Source of the DNA: Candidatus Anstonellales archaeon
Lineage (GTDB): Archaea; Micrarchaeota; Micrarchaeia; Anstonellales; CG1-02-47-40
Length of the DNA: 64,000 bases
Assembly (NCBI GenBank): GCA_038869735.1
Contig: JAWCQO010000002.1
Coordinates: forward strand, 73,337 to 137,336
Direction: 5' to 3'
Shown: piece after piece, positions 41,396 to 48,972 of the stretch
How the letters are laid out: each line of letters starts with the position of its first letter
Position numbering within the stretch: the first letter of the stretch is position 1
Translations under genes and position numbers: made by a program
Notes under the pieces: generated by a model
Told to the model about the DNA's origin: nothing
Databases searched by the model: none
What the model saw: only the letters and a program-made list of their open reading frames with translations

Positions 41396-42679
41396 ATGTC
41401 AATTCTCATCAAGGAAGCATCAGTCCTCTCACAAGGTAGCAGGGTACAAAAACAAGATGTATTCATTGAAGGAAACATCATTGAAGAAATATCCTCCTCA
41501 ATAAACAAAACTTCAGAGTTTAAGATAAATGCAAATGGTAGTCTTCTGATACCAGGTTTCATTAACACCCACACCCATGTAGCAATGTCTCTCTTGAGGG
41601 GTTACTCTGATGACTTAGCTCTAAAAGAATGGCTAAGCGAAAAAATATGGCCAGCTGAGAAGAAGATGGACCCTAAGGCAGTGTATGCAGGTTCAATGCT
41701 CTCGATTGCAGAGATGCTTCGTTCTGGAACAACTTGTTTTTCAGATATGTATTTCCATATGGATTCGGTTGCAAGAGCCGTTGATAAAAGCGGCATACGA
41801 GCAACGCTTGGCTACGGAATGATAGACCACCAAGAAGAAGATAAAATGAAAAAAGAACTCATAGAGGCTGAACGCTTTGCTCGCAAATGGAATAAAAAAG
41901 CAGAAGGCAGGATTACAGCGTCCATATGCCCTCATGCTCCAAATACATGCAGCGAAAAATTACTCAAGGAAGCAAGTCGCATATCAAAGGCTCTTGGTTG
42001 TAAACTCCATATCCACCTCTCAGAAACGCGAAATGAGCTAATTGACATTCTCAAAAAAACCAACAAGAGACCCGTACAATATCTTGAGTCCCTCGGCTTT
42101 CTTTCAGGAAACCTAATTGCTGCGCATTGCGTTTGGCTTTCAAAACAGGAAATACTCATTCTTGCAAAACACAACGTTTCTGTAGCTCTTTGCCCGGTTT
42201 CAAACATGAAACTTGCTGGAGGTGGTGCTCCCCCCGTTCCGGAATTTATCTCATCAGGTCTAACCATTTCTCTTGGCACCGATGGCCCAGCAAGCAACAA
42301 TTCCCTATCCATGTTTGAAACCATGAAAACTCTTGTGCTTTCGCAAAAGCATGCACGGTGGGATGCAAAAGCCGTAACGTGTAATCAAGCTTTTGATTTT
42401 GCAACTGTTGGAGGAGCAAAAGCTTTAGGAATAGATGCCGGAGAAATAGCACGAGGAAAACTTGCAGACTTGATTCTTGTTGATACAAAAGCTCCAAACA
42501 CCACTCCAAACTTCAATCCAATATCAAATATAGTCTATTCGGCACATCCCGGAAACGTCACCCATACTATAGTAAACGGAAAGCTTCTTATGGAAGATAG
42601 AAAGATAATTGCGTTTGACGAAAATAAGGTGATAGAAGAAGCTCAAAGGCAATCAGAAAAATTAATCACTCAATCCTGA
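41396..42679 (+). CDS. amidohydrolase: 5'-deoxyadenosine/SAH/MTA deaminase family
   Basis: A zinc amidohydrolase of 427 residues. Metal ligands are visible: GFINTHTHVAMSLLRG (HxH), HIHLSET, AAHCVWLS and the catalytic Asp in LGTDGPASNN. The family (MtaD/DadD) deaminates S-adenosylhomocysteine, methylthioadenosine or 5'-deoxyadenosine to the inosine forms. This clears SAM by-products, which fits the neighbouring PfkB kinase and SAH hydrolase genes. The start ATG is preceded by AT-rich TTTTATTT. The 3' end overlaps the convergent kinase gene by 18 bases. Confidence 0.88.
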   Translation: MSILIKEASVLSQGSRVQKQDVFIEGNIIEEISSSINKTSEFKINANGSLLIPGFINTHTHVAMSLLRGYSDDLALKEWLSEKIWPAEKKMDPKAVYAGSMLSIAEMLRSGTTCFSDMYFHMDSVARAVDKSGIRATLGYGMIDHQEEDKMKKELIEAERFARKWNKKAEGRITASICPHAPNTCSEKLLKEASRISKALGCKLHIHLSETRNELIDILKKTNKRPVQYLESLGFLSGNLIAAHCVWLSKQEILILAKHNVSVALCPVSNMKLAGGGAPPVPEFISSGLTISLGTDGPASNNSLSMFETMKTLVLSQKHARWDAKAVTCNQAFDFATVGGAKALGIDAGEIARGKLADLILVDTKAPNTTPNFNPISNIVYSAHPGNVTHTIVNGKLLMEDRKIIAFDENKVIEEAQRQSEKLITQS

Positions 42680-43594
42680 CCCAACCTTTCCAATTACTCG
42701 TGAAGCCAATTCAGTTGCAATCTGACCGCATTTCTTCAAATCAGCCCCTCTTGATAAGCCAAACAAAAAACCTGCTGCGTAAGCATCTCCGGCGCCAGTA
42801 GTGTCAACGACGTTCGTCACACTTTTGGCGCTTATCCTAATAACGCTGTTATTATGATAGATAGCCGAGCCATCTGCTCCAATTTTAAGACAAACAAGAG
42901 GAACCGTTTCAGAAAACTCCTTAGCATCAATTGCCAGTGCTTTTAGCTCCTCCATGTTGGCAAAGAGAATATACGCTCCTTCTTCAATAGTTTTGAGTAT
43001 TCTCTCCCTATTTTTTTGGACCAATTGTGGACTTTCAAGCGAGTAGGCAATCCTAATCCCATAATCCATTGCGCATTTTAAACATTTTAAGGCCGTTTCA
43101 GCTGTTTTTGATTCTCTGCAAAGAGTGATTGACGTTACATAAAAGAAAGATGAATTACTTATCTTTTTTTCATCCACCTTCTCATACCACTCGCCAGCAC
43201 CTAAATCAGCAGCAAAAGTCCTATCTCCACCTTCATCAACAAGAACAACGACTTTTCCAGTCTTCCTCTTAAATAATTCTTCAATGCTTGCTTCTATTTT
43301 ATTTTTTTCCAAGCTATCTGTAAATAGTCTTCCGTCCTCGTCTTTGCCTACGGCCCCCCCATAAGCAGCACTCCCTCCCAAATAGCAAACCCCTTCACAA
43401 ACGTTTCGTGCATTGTCTCCTGGAGATTTCTTTATTATCTTAACCCTATTTCCTATTTTATCCAATTCCCCTCTGTTAGAAAAATAATTAGTAGACCCCT
43501 TTACAAGTCCAAATTTATCAACATCCTCATTCTTAACATATGCATAATAATCGATAACTGGCGTACCAACTCCAAAAACATCAAATCGTGCCAT
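42662..43594 (-). CDS. PfkB-family kinase, probably a nucleoside (adenosine-type) kinase
   Basis: A ribokinase-fold kinase of 310 residues. It has DVFGVGTPVIDYYAYV, the substrate-binding SPGDNARNVCEGVCYLGGSA, GGAVGKDEDGRLF, and the anion-hole/catalytic motif VVDTTGAGDAYAAGFLFG with the base Asp. The closing GKVGSG is also typical. Adenosine kinase-like proteins share this layout, and the neighbouring SAH hydrolase makes adenosine, so adenosine or inosine is the likely substrate. Sugar or other nucleoside kinases of the same family cannot be excluded. It is divergent from ahcY. Confidence 0.82.
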   Translation of the reverse strand: MARFDVFGVGTPVIDYYAYVKNEDVDKFGLVKGSTNYFSNRGELDKIGNRVKIIKKSPGDNARNVCEGVCYLGGSAAYGGAVGKDEDGRLFTDSLEKNKIEASIEELFKRKTGKVVVLVDEGGDRTFAADLGAGEWYEKVDEKKISNSSFFYVTSITLCRESKTAETALKCLKCAMDYGIRIAYSLESPQLVQKNRERILKTIEEGAYILFANMEELKALAIDAKEFSETVPLVCLKIGADGSAIYHNNSVIRISAKSVTNVVDTTGAGDAYAAGFLFGLSRGADLKKCGQIATELASRVIGKVGSGLSD

Positions 43595-43633
43595 ATCGTC
43601 AACCTTTAAACTCTTGCATATCTAATCTCAATC

Positions 43634-44911
43634 ATGAGTAAAATAAAAAATCCTTCCTTGGCAGCGGAAGGCAAAAAAGAAATCTCCTGGGCCCGAGAGA
43701 ACATGCCAATACTCAGAAAAATAAAGAACGAGTTTGAGGAAGATAAACCGCTGGAAGGCCTGACTATATCCGTTGCTCTCCACCTGGAAAAGAAAACTGC
43801 AGTCCTTCTTGAAACACTCCTTGCAGGTGGAGCAGAGATTTATGCCGCATCTTGTAATCCGCTCTCTACAGATGATGCTGTGGCTGCGGCACTCTCATCC
43901 AAGATGGGTATTTACGGATGGGCTGGTCAAACAAAAAAAGAGTATTATGCGTGTTTGCACTCGATTCTTGATGCAAAACCAGATATAGTTATTGACGACG
44001 GTTCTGACCTAATTACTCTTATACACTCAAAGCGCAAGGAACTTATCCCAAAAATAATTGGAGGTTGTGAAGAGACAACTACCGGCGTAAATAGACTATT
44101 TGCGTTGCAGAGGGCAGGTAAATTAAAGTTTCCGGTGATAGCTGTGAATAACGCCTATTCAAAGTTCCTTTTTGACAATAGATATGGGACCGGCCAGAGC
44201 ACTCTTGATGCATTGATGAGAATAACAAACAAGCTCATCGCAGGAAAGACTTGCGTTGTTGTCGGCTATGGGTGGTGTGGAAAAGGCATAGCAAGTAGGC
44301 TGCGTGGGATGGGTGCAAACGTCATAGTCTGTGAAGTCGGAGGCACGATGGGACCTCATGAATCAGGATTCCATAGAGCGTTGGAGGCACTCTATGACGG
44401 CTTTCGCGTAATGAGCATAGATAAGGCAGCCCCGATTGGAGACATCTTTATAACCGCAACGGGCGTTAAAAATGCAATCTCTGCTTCCCATATAAAAAGA
44501 ATGAAAAACGGAGCAATTCTTGCAAATGCTGGGCATTTTGACAACGAGATAGAAATTGGCTGGGCAAAAAAACAATGCATCTGCAAAAAAATTTTAAACA
44601 ATCTCGAACGCTTCAAGCTAAAATCGGGAAAAGTCTTTTACCTGCTCTCAGAAGGCAGGCTTGTTAACCTTGCCCGCCCGTCAGCCCAAGGACACCCAAT
44701 AGAAATAATGGATGGTTCATTTGCAATTCAAGCACTATGCATCCGCTACCTGATTTGCAACAAAGGCAAACTGGAGAGAGCTGTGCTACCCGTACCATTT
44801 GAGATAGACAATACAGTTGCAAGGCTTGCGCTTGAATCTCACGAAATATTTCTTCCCCCGCCCACGGTCCAACAACTAAATTATTCTCGAACCTGGAGAA
44901 TAGGAACATAA
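43634..44911 (+). CDS. ahcY: S-adenosylhomocysteine hydrolase
   Basis: Reversibly splits SAH into adenosine and homocysteine, keeping methyltransferases free of product inhibition. Hallmarks are ISWARENMPIL, CNPLSTDDAVAAAL, GGCEETTTGVNRLF, the substrate-binding VNNAYSKFLFDNRYGTGQST, the NAD loop VVGYGWCGKGIASRLRGMGA, and ANAGHFDNEI. The length of 425 residues is the archaeal/short bacterial size. It starts 40 bases from the divergent kinase. With MetK at 55-56 kb and several methyltransferases in the window it completes the methyl cycle. Confidence 0.96.
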   Translation: MSKIKNPSLAAEGKKEISWARENMPILRKIKNEFEEDKPLEGLTISVALHLEKKTAVLLETLLAGGAEIYAASCNPLSTDDAVAAALSSKMGIYGWAGQTKKEYYACLHSILDAKPDIVIDDGSDLITLIHSKRKELIPKIIGGCEETTTGVNRLFALQRAGKLKFPVIAVNNAYSKFLFDNRYGTGQSTLDALMRITNKLIAGKTCVVVGYGWCGKGIASRLRGMGANVIVCEVGGTMGPHESGFHRALEALYDGFRVMSIDKAAPIGDIFITATGVKNAISASHIKRMKNGAILANAGHFDNEIEIGWAKKQCICKKILNNLERFKLKSGKVFYLLSEGRLVNLARPSAQGHPIEIMDGSFAIQALCIRYLICNKGKLERAVLPVPFEIDNTVARLALESHEIFLPPPTVQQLNYSRTWRIGT

Positions 44912-45016
44912 TGAACATAAGCGGAGGCTTGCTTAACAAGAAAAATTATCTCAACCAGGAGCTGATAAAAATACCTTCACTCATTAAAAAACAAACGATG
45001 TCGCTCAAGATTTCCC

Positions 45017-45787
45017 CTAGCGATTTCTAGCTTCTATTATTGTGCATTTTTTCTCCTCTCTCCCCAATATCAAGTTTTCTATCCCCTTTAAATTATCTGC
45101 TCCTACAATATAAGCAGGCTTACCTATTTTCATAATCTCCTCTAATTTTTTTCTTATCCCACCAGTTACATCGTAACCTCCTGCATCCCAAAAAAAACCC
45201 TTTACTTTTTTTAAGTCTGCTGACACTATTCTCCTTATTGTTTTTCCTTCATTATCTAGCACTCCATCCACGTCTATTATAAAAATTATCTTCTCTGCGT
45301 CCTTTCCAAGATACGAGACTATTGCATCACCGGAACAAACACTCCCTCCCAATTTCAAATCAAAAACCATGTCCCCATGAAGAAGAGGCGTAAAACCTCT
45401 CTTATGCGCAAGAGCAATAGTGCTTTTATCAAACCTCAAAATTTTCTTGTTTTTCTGAATAATAAAATAAAACGGCGAAATCACCGCCATCTTCATTCCA
45501 TTCTTCTCAAACTCCTTTGAAAGAAGAAATGAGAGTGAAAGCACGCTTTCCCTTGTTTTAGAGAAACCTTTCCACTGCGTTCTTGTATGAACTCCGCTGT
45601 CTATCCCATATCTTATGACATATGGATGACCAAACGATCCTCCTCCATGAACCACTATCAGCTTGCTTGGTATCTTTCTGGCAGCTTCTGCAATGACCCT
45701 TGCAATATTCCTAATCCTATCTAATCTTGGTTTTGCCACTTTTGTTTTGTCACTAATAGCACTTCCCCCAATCTTTATTATTATCAA
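45017..45787 (-). CDS. isopentenyl phosphate kinase
   Basis: Last step but one of the archaeal mevalonate pathway: phosphorylates isopentenyl phosphate to IPP. It is an amino-acid-kinase fold of 256 residues with IIIKIGGSAIS, the catalytic His segment VVHGGGSFGHP, GMKMAVISPF, FTPLLHGDMVFD, GSVCSGDAIVSYL, FIIDVDGVLDN, and VTGGIRKKLEEI. The GSFGH pattern distinguishes IPK from other kinases of this fold. It stands alone; mevalonate kinase is 11 kb away. Confidence 0.93.
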   Translation of the reverse strand: MIIIKIGGSAISDKTKVAKPRLDRIRNIARVIAEAARKIPSKLIVVHGGGSFGHPYVIRYGIDSGVHTRTQWKGFSKTRESVLSLSFLLSKEFEKNGMKMAVISPFYFIIQKNKKILRFDKSTIALAHKRGFTPLLHGDMVFDLKLGGSVCSGDAIVSYLGKDAEKIIFIIDVDGVLDNEGKTIRRIVSADLKKVKGFFWDAGGYDVTGGIRKKLEEIMKIGKPAYIVGADNLKGIENLILGREEKKCTIIEARNR

Positions 45788-45945
45788 GCAAACCCCCCAA
45801 CTCTAATCATTTTATTTTTTTTCATCCACTCTTGTTGTGATGCAAAACATATTAATACTCAGTCTTTCTTCGCTTTTGCTCCTCATAATAGTTTACAAAA
45901 TGTATAAGCGGGCATGTAGCAAAACATATATATTAGAGTGTTTAA

Positions 45946-46650
45946 ATGTTCAAGAGGAGGAGAAAAGTGAAAAAGACAAAAAGCGCACAGCCACCTAACC
46001 GTCCAAAAGATCACACAAGGGAGCAGGTAAACGACTTTCTCTTCTTTGCAGGAGCTTTCACAGTCTTTTTTTTGTTGGTCTTCATTTATTTTTCATTTGT
46101 ATCCCCTCCAAAAATAACAAGTAATTTTGAATCAGTCCCGCTATCAGAAGTTACATCACTTCAGCTTACAGGAGGAGAGTCATACTCTTATTTACAGCGA
46201 AGTGCTGGCAAGACTATTGTTTTCAATTACACAGTTAAGGGAAGTTTTGGCTGTTTACTTGTAGACCTTCACATCCAAAATCTTTCATTTAACGTTGGAT
46301 GCTTCGACAAAAAAGGTCGCAATCTGGCACAAAATCAGACGTTCCTGGACTATGTCATGTTTGATAGATGGATGCTCTCAGTTAAACCAGGATGGTCATG
46401 GTCAAGAAATCTAACGTCGCGCATTGAACCGCTCGGACTTCGCTCTCTGACACACTATACCTACAACTACGTAAACGAAGAAAAAAAATTCGGTAGAAAC
46501 GCCTATAAAGTAAAAGTGAGCGTGAATCCCGGCGATAACGATTATCTTCTCTGGATAGATTCGCAAAAGAGAGTCTTACTTGCCATGGAGGGTAAAAATC
46601 TCAGCGTTGAGATTCTCTCATCGGACTTTATAAAACGTATTCCAGAATAA
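45946..46650 (+). CDS. membrane-anchored extracytoplasmic protein with sequons, unknown function
   Basis: A 234-residue protein. Residues 1-27 are very basic (MFKRRRKVKKTKSAQPPNRP), residues 31-52 form an anchor helix (FFAGAFTVFFLLVFIYFSFV), and the rest is an outer beta-rich domain with two Cys. Four N-glycosylation sequons are visible (NYT, NLS, NQT, NLT), which fits an outward location. The ATG is at 45946, with TATA-like ACATATATAT and TGTATAAGC upstream. No family is recognised. Confidence 0.6.
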   Translation: MFKRRRKVKKTKSAQPPNRPKDHTREQVNDFLFFAGAFTVFFLLVFIYFSFVSPPKITSNFESVPLSEVTSLQLTGGESYSYLQRSAGKTIVFNYTVKGSFGCLLVDLHIQNLSFNVGCFDKKGRNLAQNQTFLDYVMFDRWMLSVKPGWSWSRNLTSRIEPLGLRSLTHYTYNYVNEEKKFGRNAYKVKVSVNPGDNDYLLWIDSQKRVLLAMEGKNLSVEILSSDFIKRIPE

Positions 46651-46826
46651 AATTCCCTTCCTCATAAAAGACTTCCTAAAAAAGCAGATATTCATCATAC
46701 TTGAAAATAACCTTAAAAGCAACATCCACGAAGAAAAAGGTGCCAATACTTTATAAACAAGATTCTGCGAAAGATATTTAAAGTTGAATAAATAAGCTTT
46801 ACTTACCAATATTAAAGGTGATGCTA

Positions 46827-47084
46827 ATGGCAAAGTTTATTATTGCAAAGCAGTTAGCAGGGAAGAGAATAATAACAAACGACGGAGAGGATCTTGGAAG
46901 GCTCGTTGATATAACTATCAGCGAGACGTCTGGCAAGCTTGAGTCCATACTATTTGAACCAAATCTCGATAATATGACAGCTCGCAAGATGAAGCGAGAG
47001 GGAGGTCTTGCTTCCATTCCATACGAAGCAGTCTTAGCCGCCTCTGACCATATGATAGTCGACAAAAAAAGCATAGGCTATTAA
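46827..47084 (+). CDS. PRC-barrel domain protein
   Basis: An 85-residue stand-alone PRC-barrel: FIIAKQLAGKRIITNDGEDL, then GRLVDITISETSGKLESILFE and GGLASIPYEAVLAASDHMIV. These small beta-barrels occur in archaea (often near rRNA or cell-division genes) and in RimM; several bind partner proteins, including CdpB-type proteins that bind SepF. The precise role here is unknown. GGTGATG at 46817-46823 precedes ATG 46827, chosen over two earlier in-frame starts within that same motif. Confidence 0.85.
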   Translation: MAKFIIAKQLAGKRIITNDGEDLGRLVDITISETSGKLESILFEPNLDNMTARKMKREGGLASIPYEAVLAASDHMIVDKKSIGY

Positions 47085-47290
47085 AAAATCCTCTAATCCT
47101 CCAAATTTTTTCTTGCTTAAAAAAAGGCAACCAAAACAAGGCTTTTAGAGTTGCGACTCACTAAAAATCGGGTTAATAGATTTAAAGCGTACGAAAGATA
47201 TCCCTTATCCTCTTTCCTGCTGCTTCAAGAAAAAATAAGAACCTCTTGCCTATTGAGATATACTGGCCAAGCTTTCACTCTTTACCCCTC

Positions 47291-47300
47291 TATTTTTAAT
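47291..47300 (+). promoter_or_regulatory. TATA box for leaderless rnhB
   Basis: TATTTTTAAT is centred about 28 bases before ATG 47325, which supports that start over the longer open frame from 47151. Confidence 0.45.
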
Positions 47301-47324
47301 TTCTATTTTCCTACTCTTTTCTGT

Positions 47325-47963
47325 ATGATAGGTGGCATCGACGAGGCTGGAAGAGGATGCGTTTTAGGCCCTATGGTTATCTGTTTGACTGTAATAGATC
47401 CTCTCAATGAGTTCAAACTAAAAGAAATCGGGGTTCGAGACTCAAAAAAACTCTCGCCAAGACGAAGAGAGGCGCTGTTTTATGTCGTCAGGAAACTTTG
47501 CAAGACTTCATGGGTCATAATCTCTGCATCTGAACTAAACAGGCTAATGGAGAACTACAACTTAAATGAGATAGAAGCTCAGAAAGTTGCCTACCTTTTG
47601 CAGAAGGCATCAATTCTTCCACCCGTAGTTTATATAGACGCGCCGGACAACCCTCCAGCAAATTTTGCAAGAAGAATCAAAAAATACTTAAAAAAGCAGA
47701 TCAACCTGTTTTGCGAAAACAAGGCAGAGGAGGCCCACCCAATAGTGGGTGCAGCCTCGATAGTTGCAAAGGTGGTCAGAGATAGAGAAATAGAGAATAT
47801 AAAAGAGCAAACACATTTGGACTTTGGTTCAGGATATACCTCTGACCCAATCACAATCAATTTCCTTTCCAAAAACATAAAAAATCCAGCCATTATTCCA
47901 TATATAAGAACAAAATGGAAAACGGTTTCTGATATCTCACAAAAAAAGCTTTTTGATTTCTGA
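47325..47963 (+). CDS. rnhB: ribonuclease HII
   Basis: Removes ribonucleotides and RNA from RNA-DNA hybrids. The catalytic DEDD residues are in MIGGIDEAGRGCVLGPMV (Asp-Glu), VVYIDAPDNPP (Asp) and the segment VGAASIVAKVVRDREIENI (final Asp). GVRDSKKLSPRRRE and DFGSGYTSDPITINFL are also family motifs. The open frame begins at 47151, but the 58 extra residues are not like the family; ATG 47325 with a TATA box 28 bases upstream gives the normal archaeal size of 212 residues. Confidence 0.95.
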   Translation: MIGGIDEAGRGCVLGPMVICLTVIDPLNEFKLKEIGVRDSKKLSPRRREALFYVVRKLCKTSWVIISASELNRLMENYNLNEIEAQKVAYLLQKASILPPVVYIDAPDNPPANFARRIKKYLKKQINLFCENKAEEAHPIVGAASIVAKVVRDREIENIKEQTHLDFGSGYTSDPITINFLSKNIKNPAIIPYIRTKWKTVSDISQKKLFDF

Positions 47964-48030
47964 TTAACCCTGCCAATAGCAATATTTAAATTGTTATTCG
48001 TTTTATCCTTTTTGTGGTGGTGATTGGATA

Positions 48031-48630
48031 ATGGCTGACCTCCTTGTTGGCTTGCTCTTTGGATTTATAAAATTTGTTTCAAGCATAGTTCTTGCAATAG
48101 CATCTGTTTATATCGGAATAAAAGCGTTTGACCGCCTTACTGAAAGAGTAGAAGAAATAGAAGAACTAAAAAAAGGAAATACTGCCGTCGGCATTTTAAT
48201 AGCCTCCATAATACTATCAATAGCTACTGTCGTATCATCAGGAGTTGCTGGATTTACAGAAGGCATATCTCCCAACTATGACATTAGCTTAATACTGCTT
48301 CTTTCTTTCATAAATCTAGTTAAACTTGTGTTTGCACTTCTTGTAGCAATCGTGACTATATACTTTGCCTTTAATTTTCTTGACTACATCACAAAAGATA
48401 TCTCAGAAATAGAAGAGCTAAAAGAAAACAACGTAGCTATGGCAGTGTTTATAGGCAGTGTCATTTTATCCGTCTCATTTGTTGTAAACGCTGGGATGTC
48501 AACTCTCATTACAACAGAATCGCTGAACTCTTGCTCCATTGCGATATCCTTTGCAGAGGCCGGACTTCCCGTAGATGCAACCGGATGCTACCTTACTCTT
48601 GGTGCCAAAATTCCTGTAGCAAGAGGTTAG
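48031..48630 (+). CDS. duplicated DUF350-type membrane protein
   Basis: A 199-residue membrane protein built of two similar halves. Half one has IKAFDRLTERVEEIEELKKG then NTAVGILIASIILSIATVV; half two has FNFLDYITKDISEIEELKEN then NVAMAVFIGSVILSVSFVV. Each half is a helix pair around an acidic EIEELK segment, the pattern of the DUF350 family, whose function is unknown. A strong GGTGGTGATT precedes the ATG. A short decayed copy of the end of this gene (AGATGCAACCGGA) recurs just downstream, at 48638. Confidence 0.72.
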   Translation: MADLLVGLLFGFIKFVSSIVLAIASVYIGIKAFDRLTERVEEIEELKKGNTAVGILIASIILSIATVVSSGVAGFTEGISPNYDISLILLLSFINLVKLVFALLVAIVTIYFAFNFLDYITKDISEIEELKENNVAMAVFIGSVILSVSFVVNAGMSTLITTESLNSCSIAISFAEAGLPVDATGCYLTLGAKIPVARG

Positions 48631-48661
48631 AGAGGTTAGATGCAACCGGACGCCACATTTA
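48574..48661 (+). repeat. decayed 65-bp duplication of the DUF350 gene end
   Basis: The 13-base AGATGCAACCGGA occurs inside the gene (from 48573) and again after the stop (from 48638), 65 bases apart. Similarity continues more loosely into ACCTTACT versus ACATTTACT. This looks like a tandem duplication of the gene's 3' end that has since diverged. Confidence 0.6.
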
Positions 48662-48690
48662 CTAGTATATTAACTGGATTAACTGGAAGA

Positions 48691-48820
48691 TTCGTTGACG
48701 ATTTACTAGTTAATAACTGGAAGAAAGCACTAACACCACTTCAACGGCGTATTCTAACGGCGTCTTACTGGCACTTTTCGTTGACGATTTACTAGTTAAT
48801 AACTGGAAGAAAGCACTAAC
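48691..48820 (+). repeat. 86-bp-spaced direct repeat, 44 bp identical
   Basis: The 44-base segment beginning TTCGTTGACGATTTACTAGT and ending AAAGCACTAAC is present at 48691-48734 and again at 48777-48820, apparently identical. The 42 bases between are not repeated. The segment contains an internal ACTAGTTAATAACTGG that also resembles ACTAGTATATTAACTGG just upstream (48661). Confidence 0.9.
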
Positions 48821-48845
48821 AATCGGCCAGAAAGAATTAGCAGCT

Positions 48846-48960
48846 GGGTAGATCCCCCGGCTACTTATTTTAGTCTCGGGTTAGCCTTGGAAAAAACGAG
48901 GCAGAAGCAAAAAAGAGTTTGAGTAGATGTTGCTGGATACTTATCTTAGTCCTGGGTTAG
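48846..48960 (+). repeat. degenerate 75-bp-period repeat in the spacer before pyrG
   Basis: GTAGATCCCCCGGCTACTTA at 48848 and GTAGATGTTGCTGGATACTT at 48923 are 75 bases apart. Both are followed by a TTAGTC-GGGTTAG segment. Identity is about 70 percent by eye. The first copy has tRNA-like pieces (AGCTGGGTAGA, TCTCGGGTT) but cannot be folded into a tRNA. With the two preceding entries this accounts for the 340-base gene-free spacer. Confidence 0.55.
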
Positions 48961-48972
48961 TGCGTTTCCCCT

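Noticed and set aside
46672-46700. C/D sRNA on the minus strand (ATGATGA seen)
   Set aside because: A box C-like string is present, but no CTGA boxes follow at usable distances.
48838-48890. tRNA gene
   Set aside because: Only D-arm-like and partial T-arm-like pieces are present; there is no acceptor stem or full T loop.
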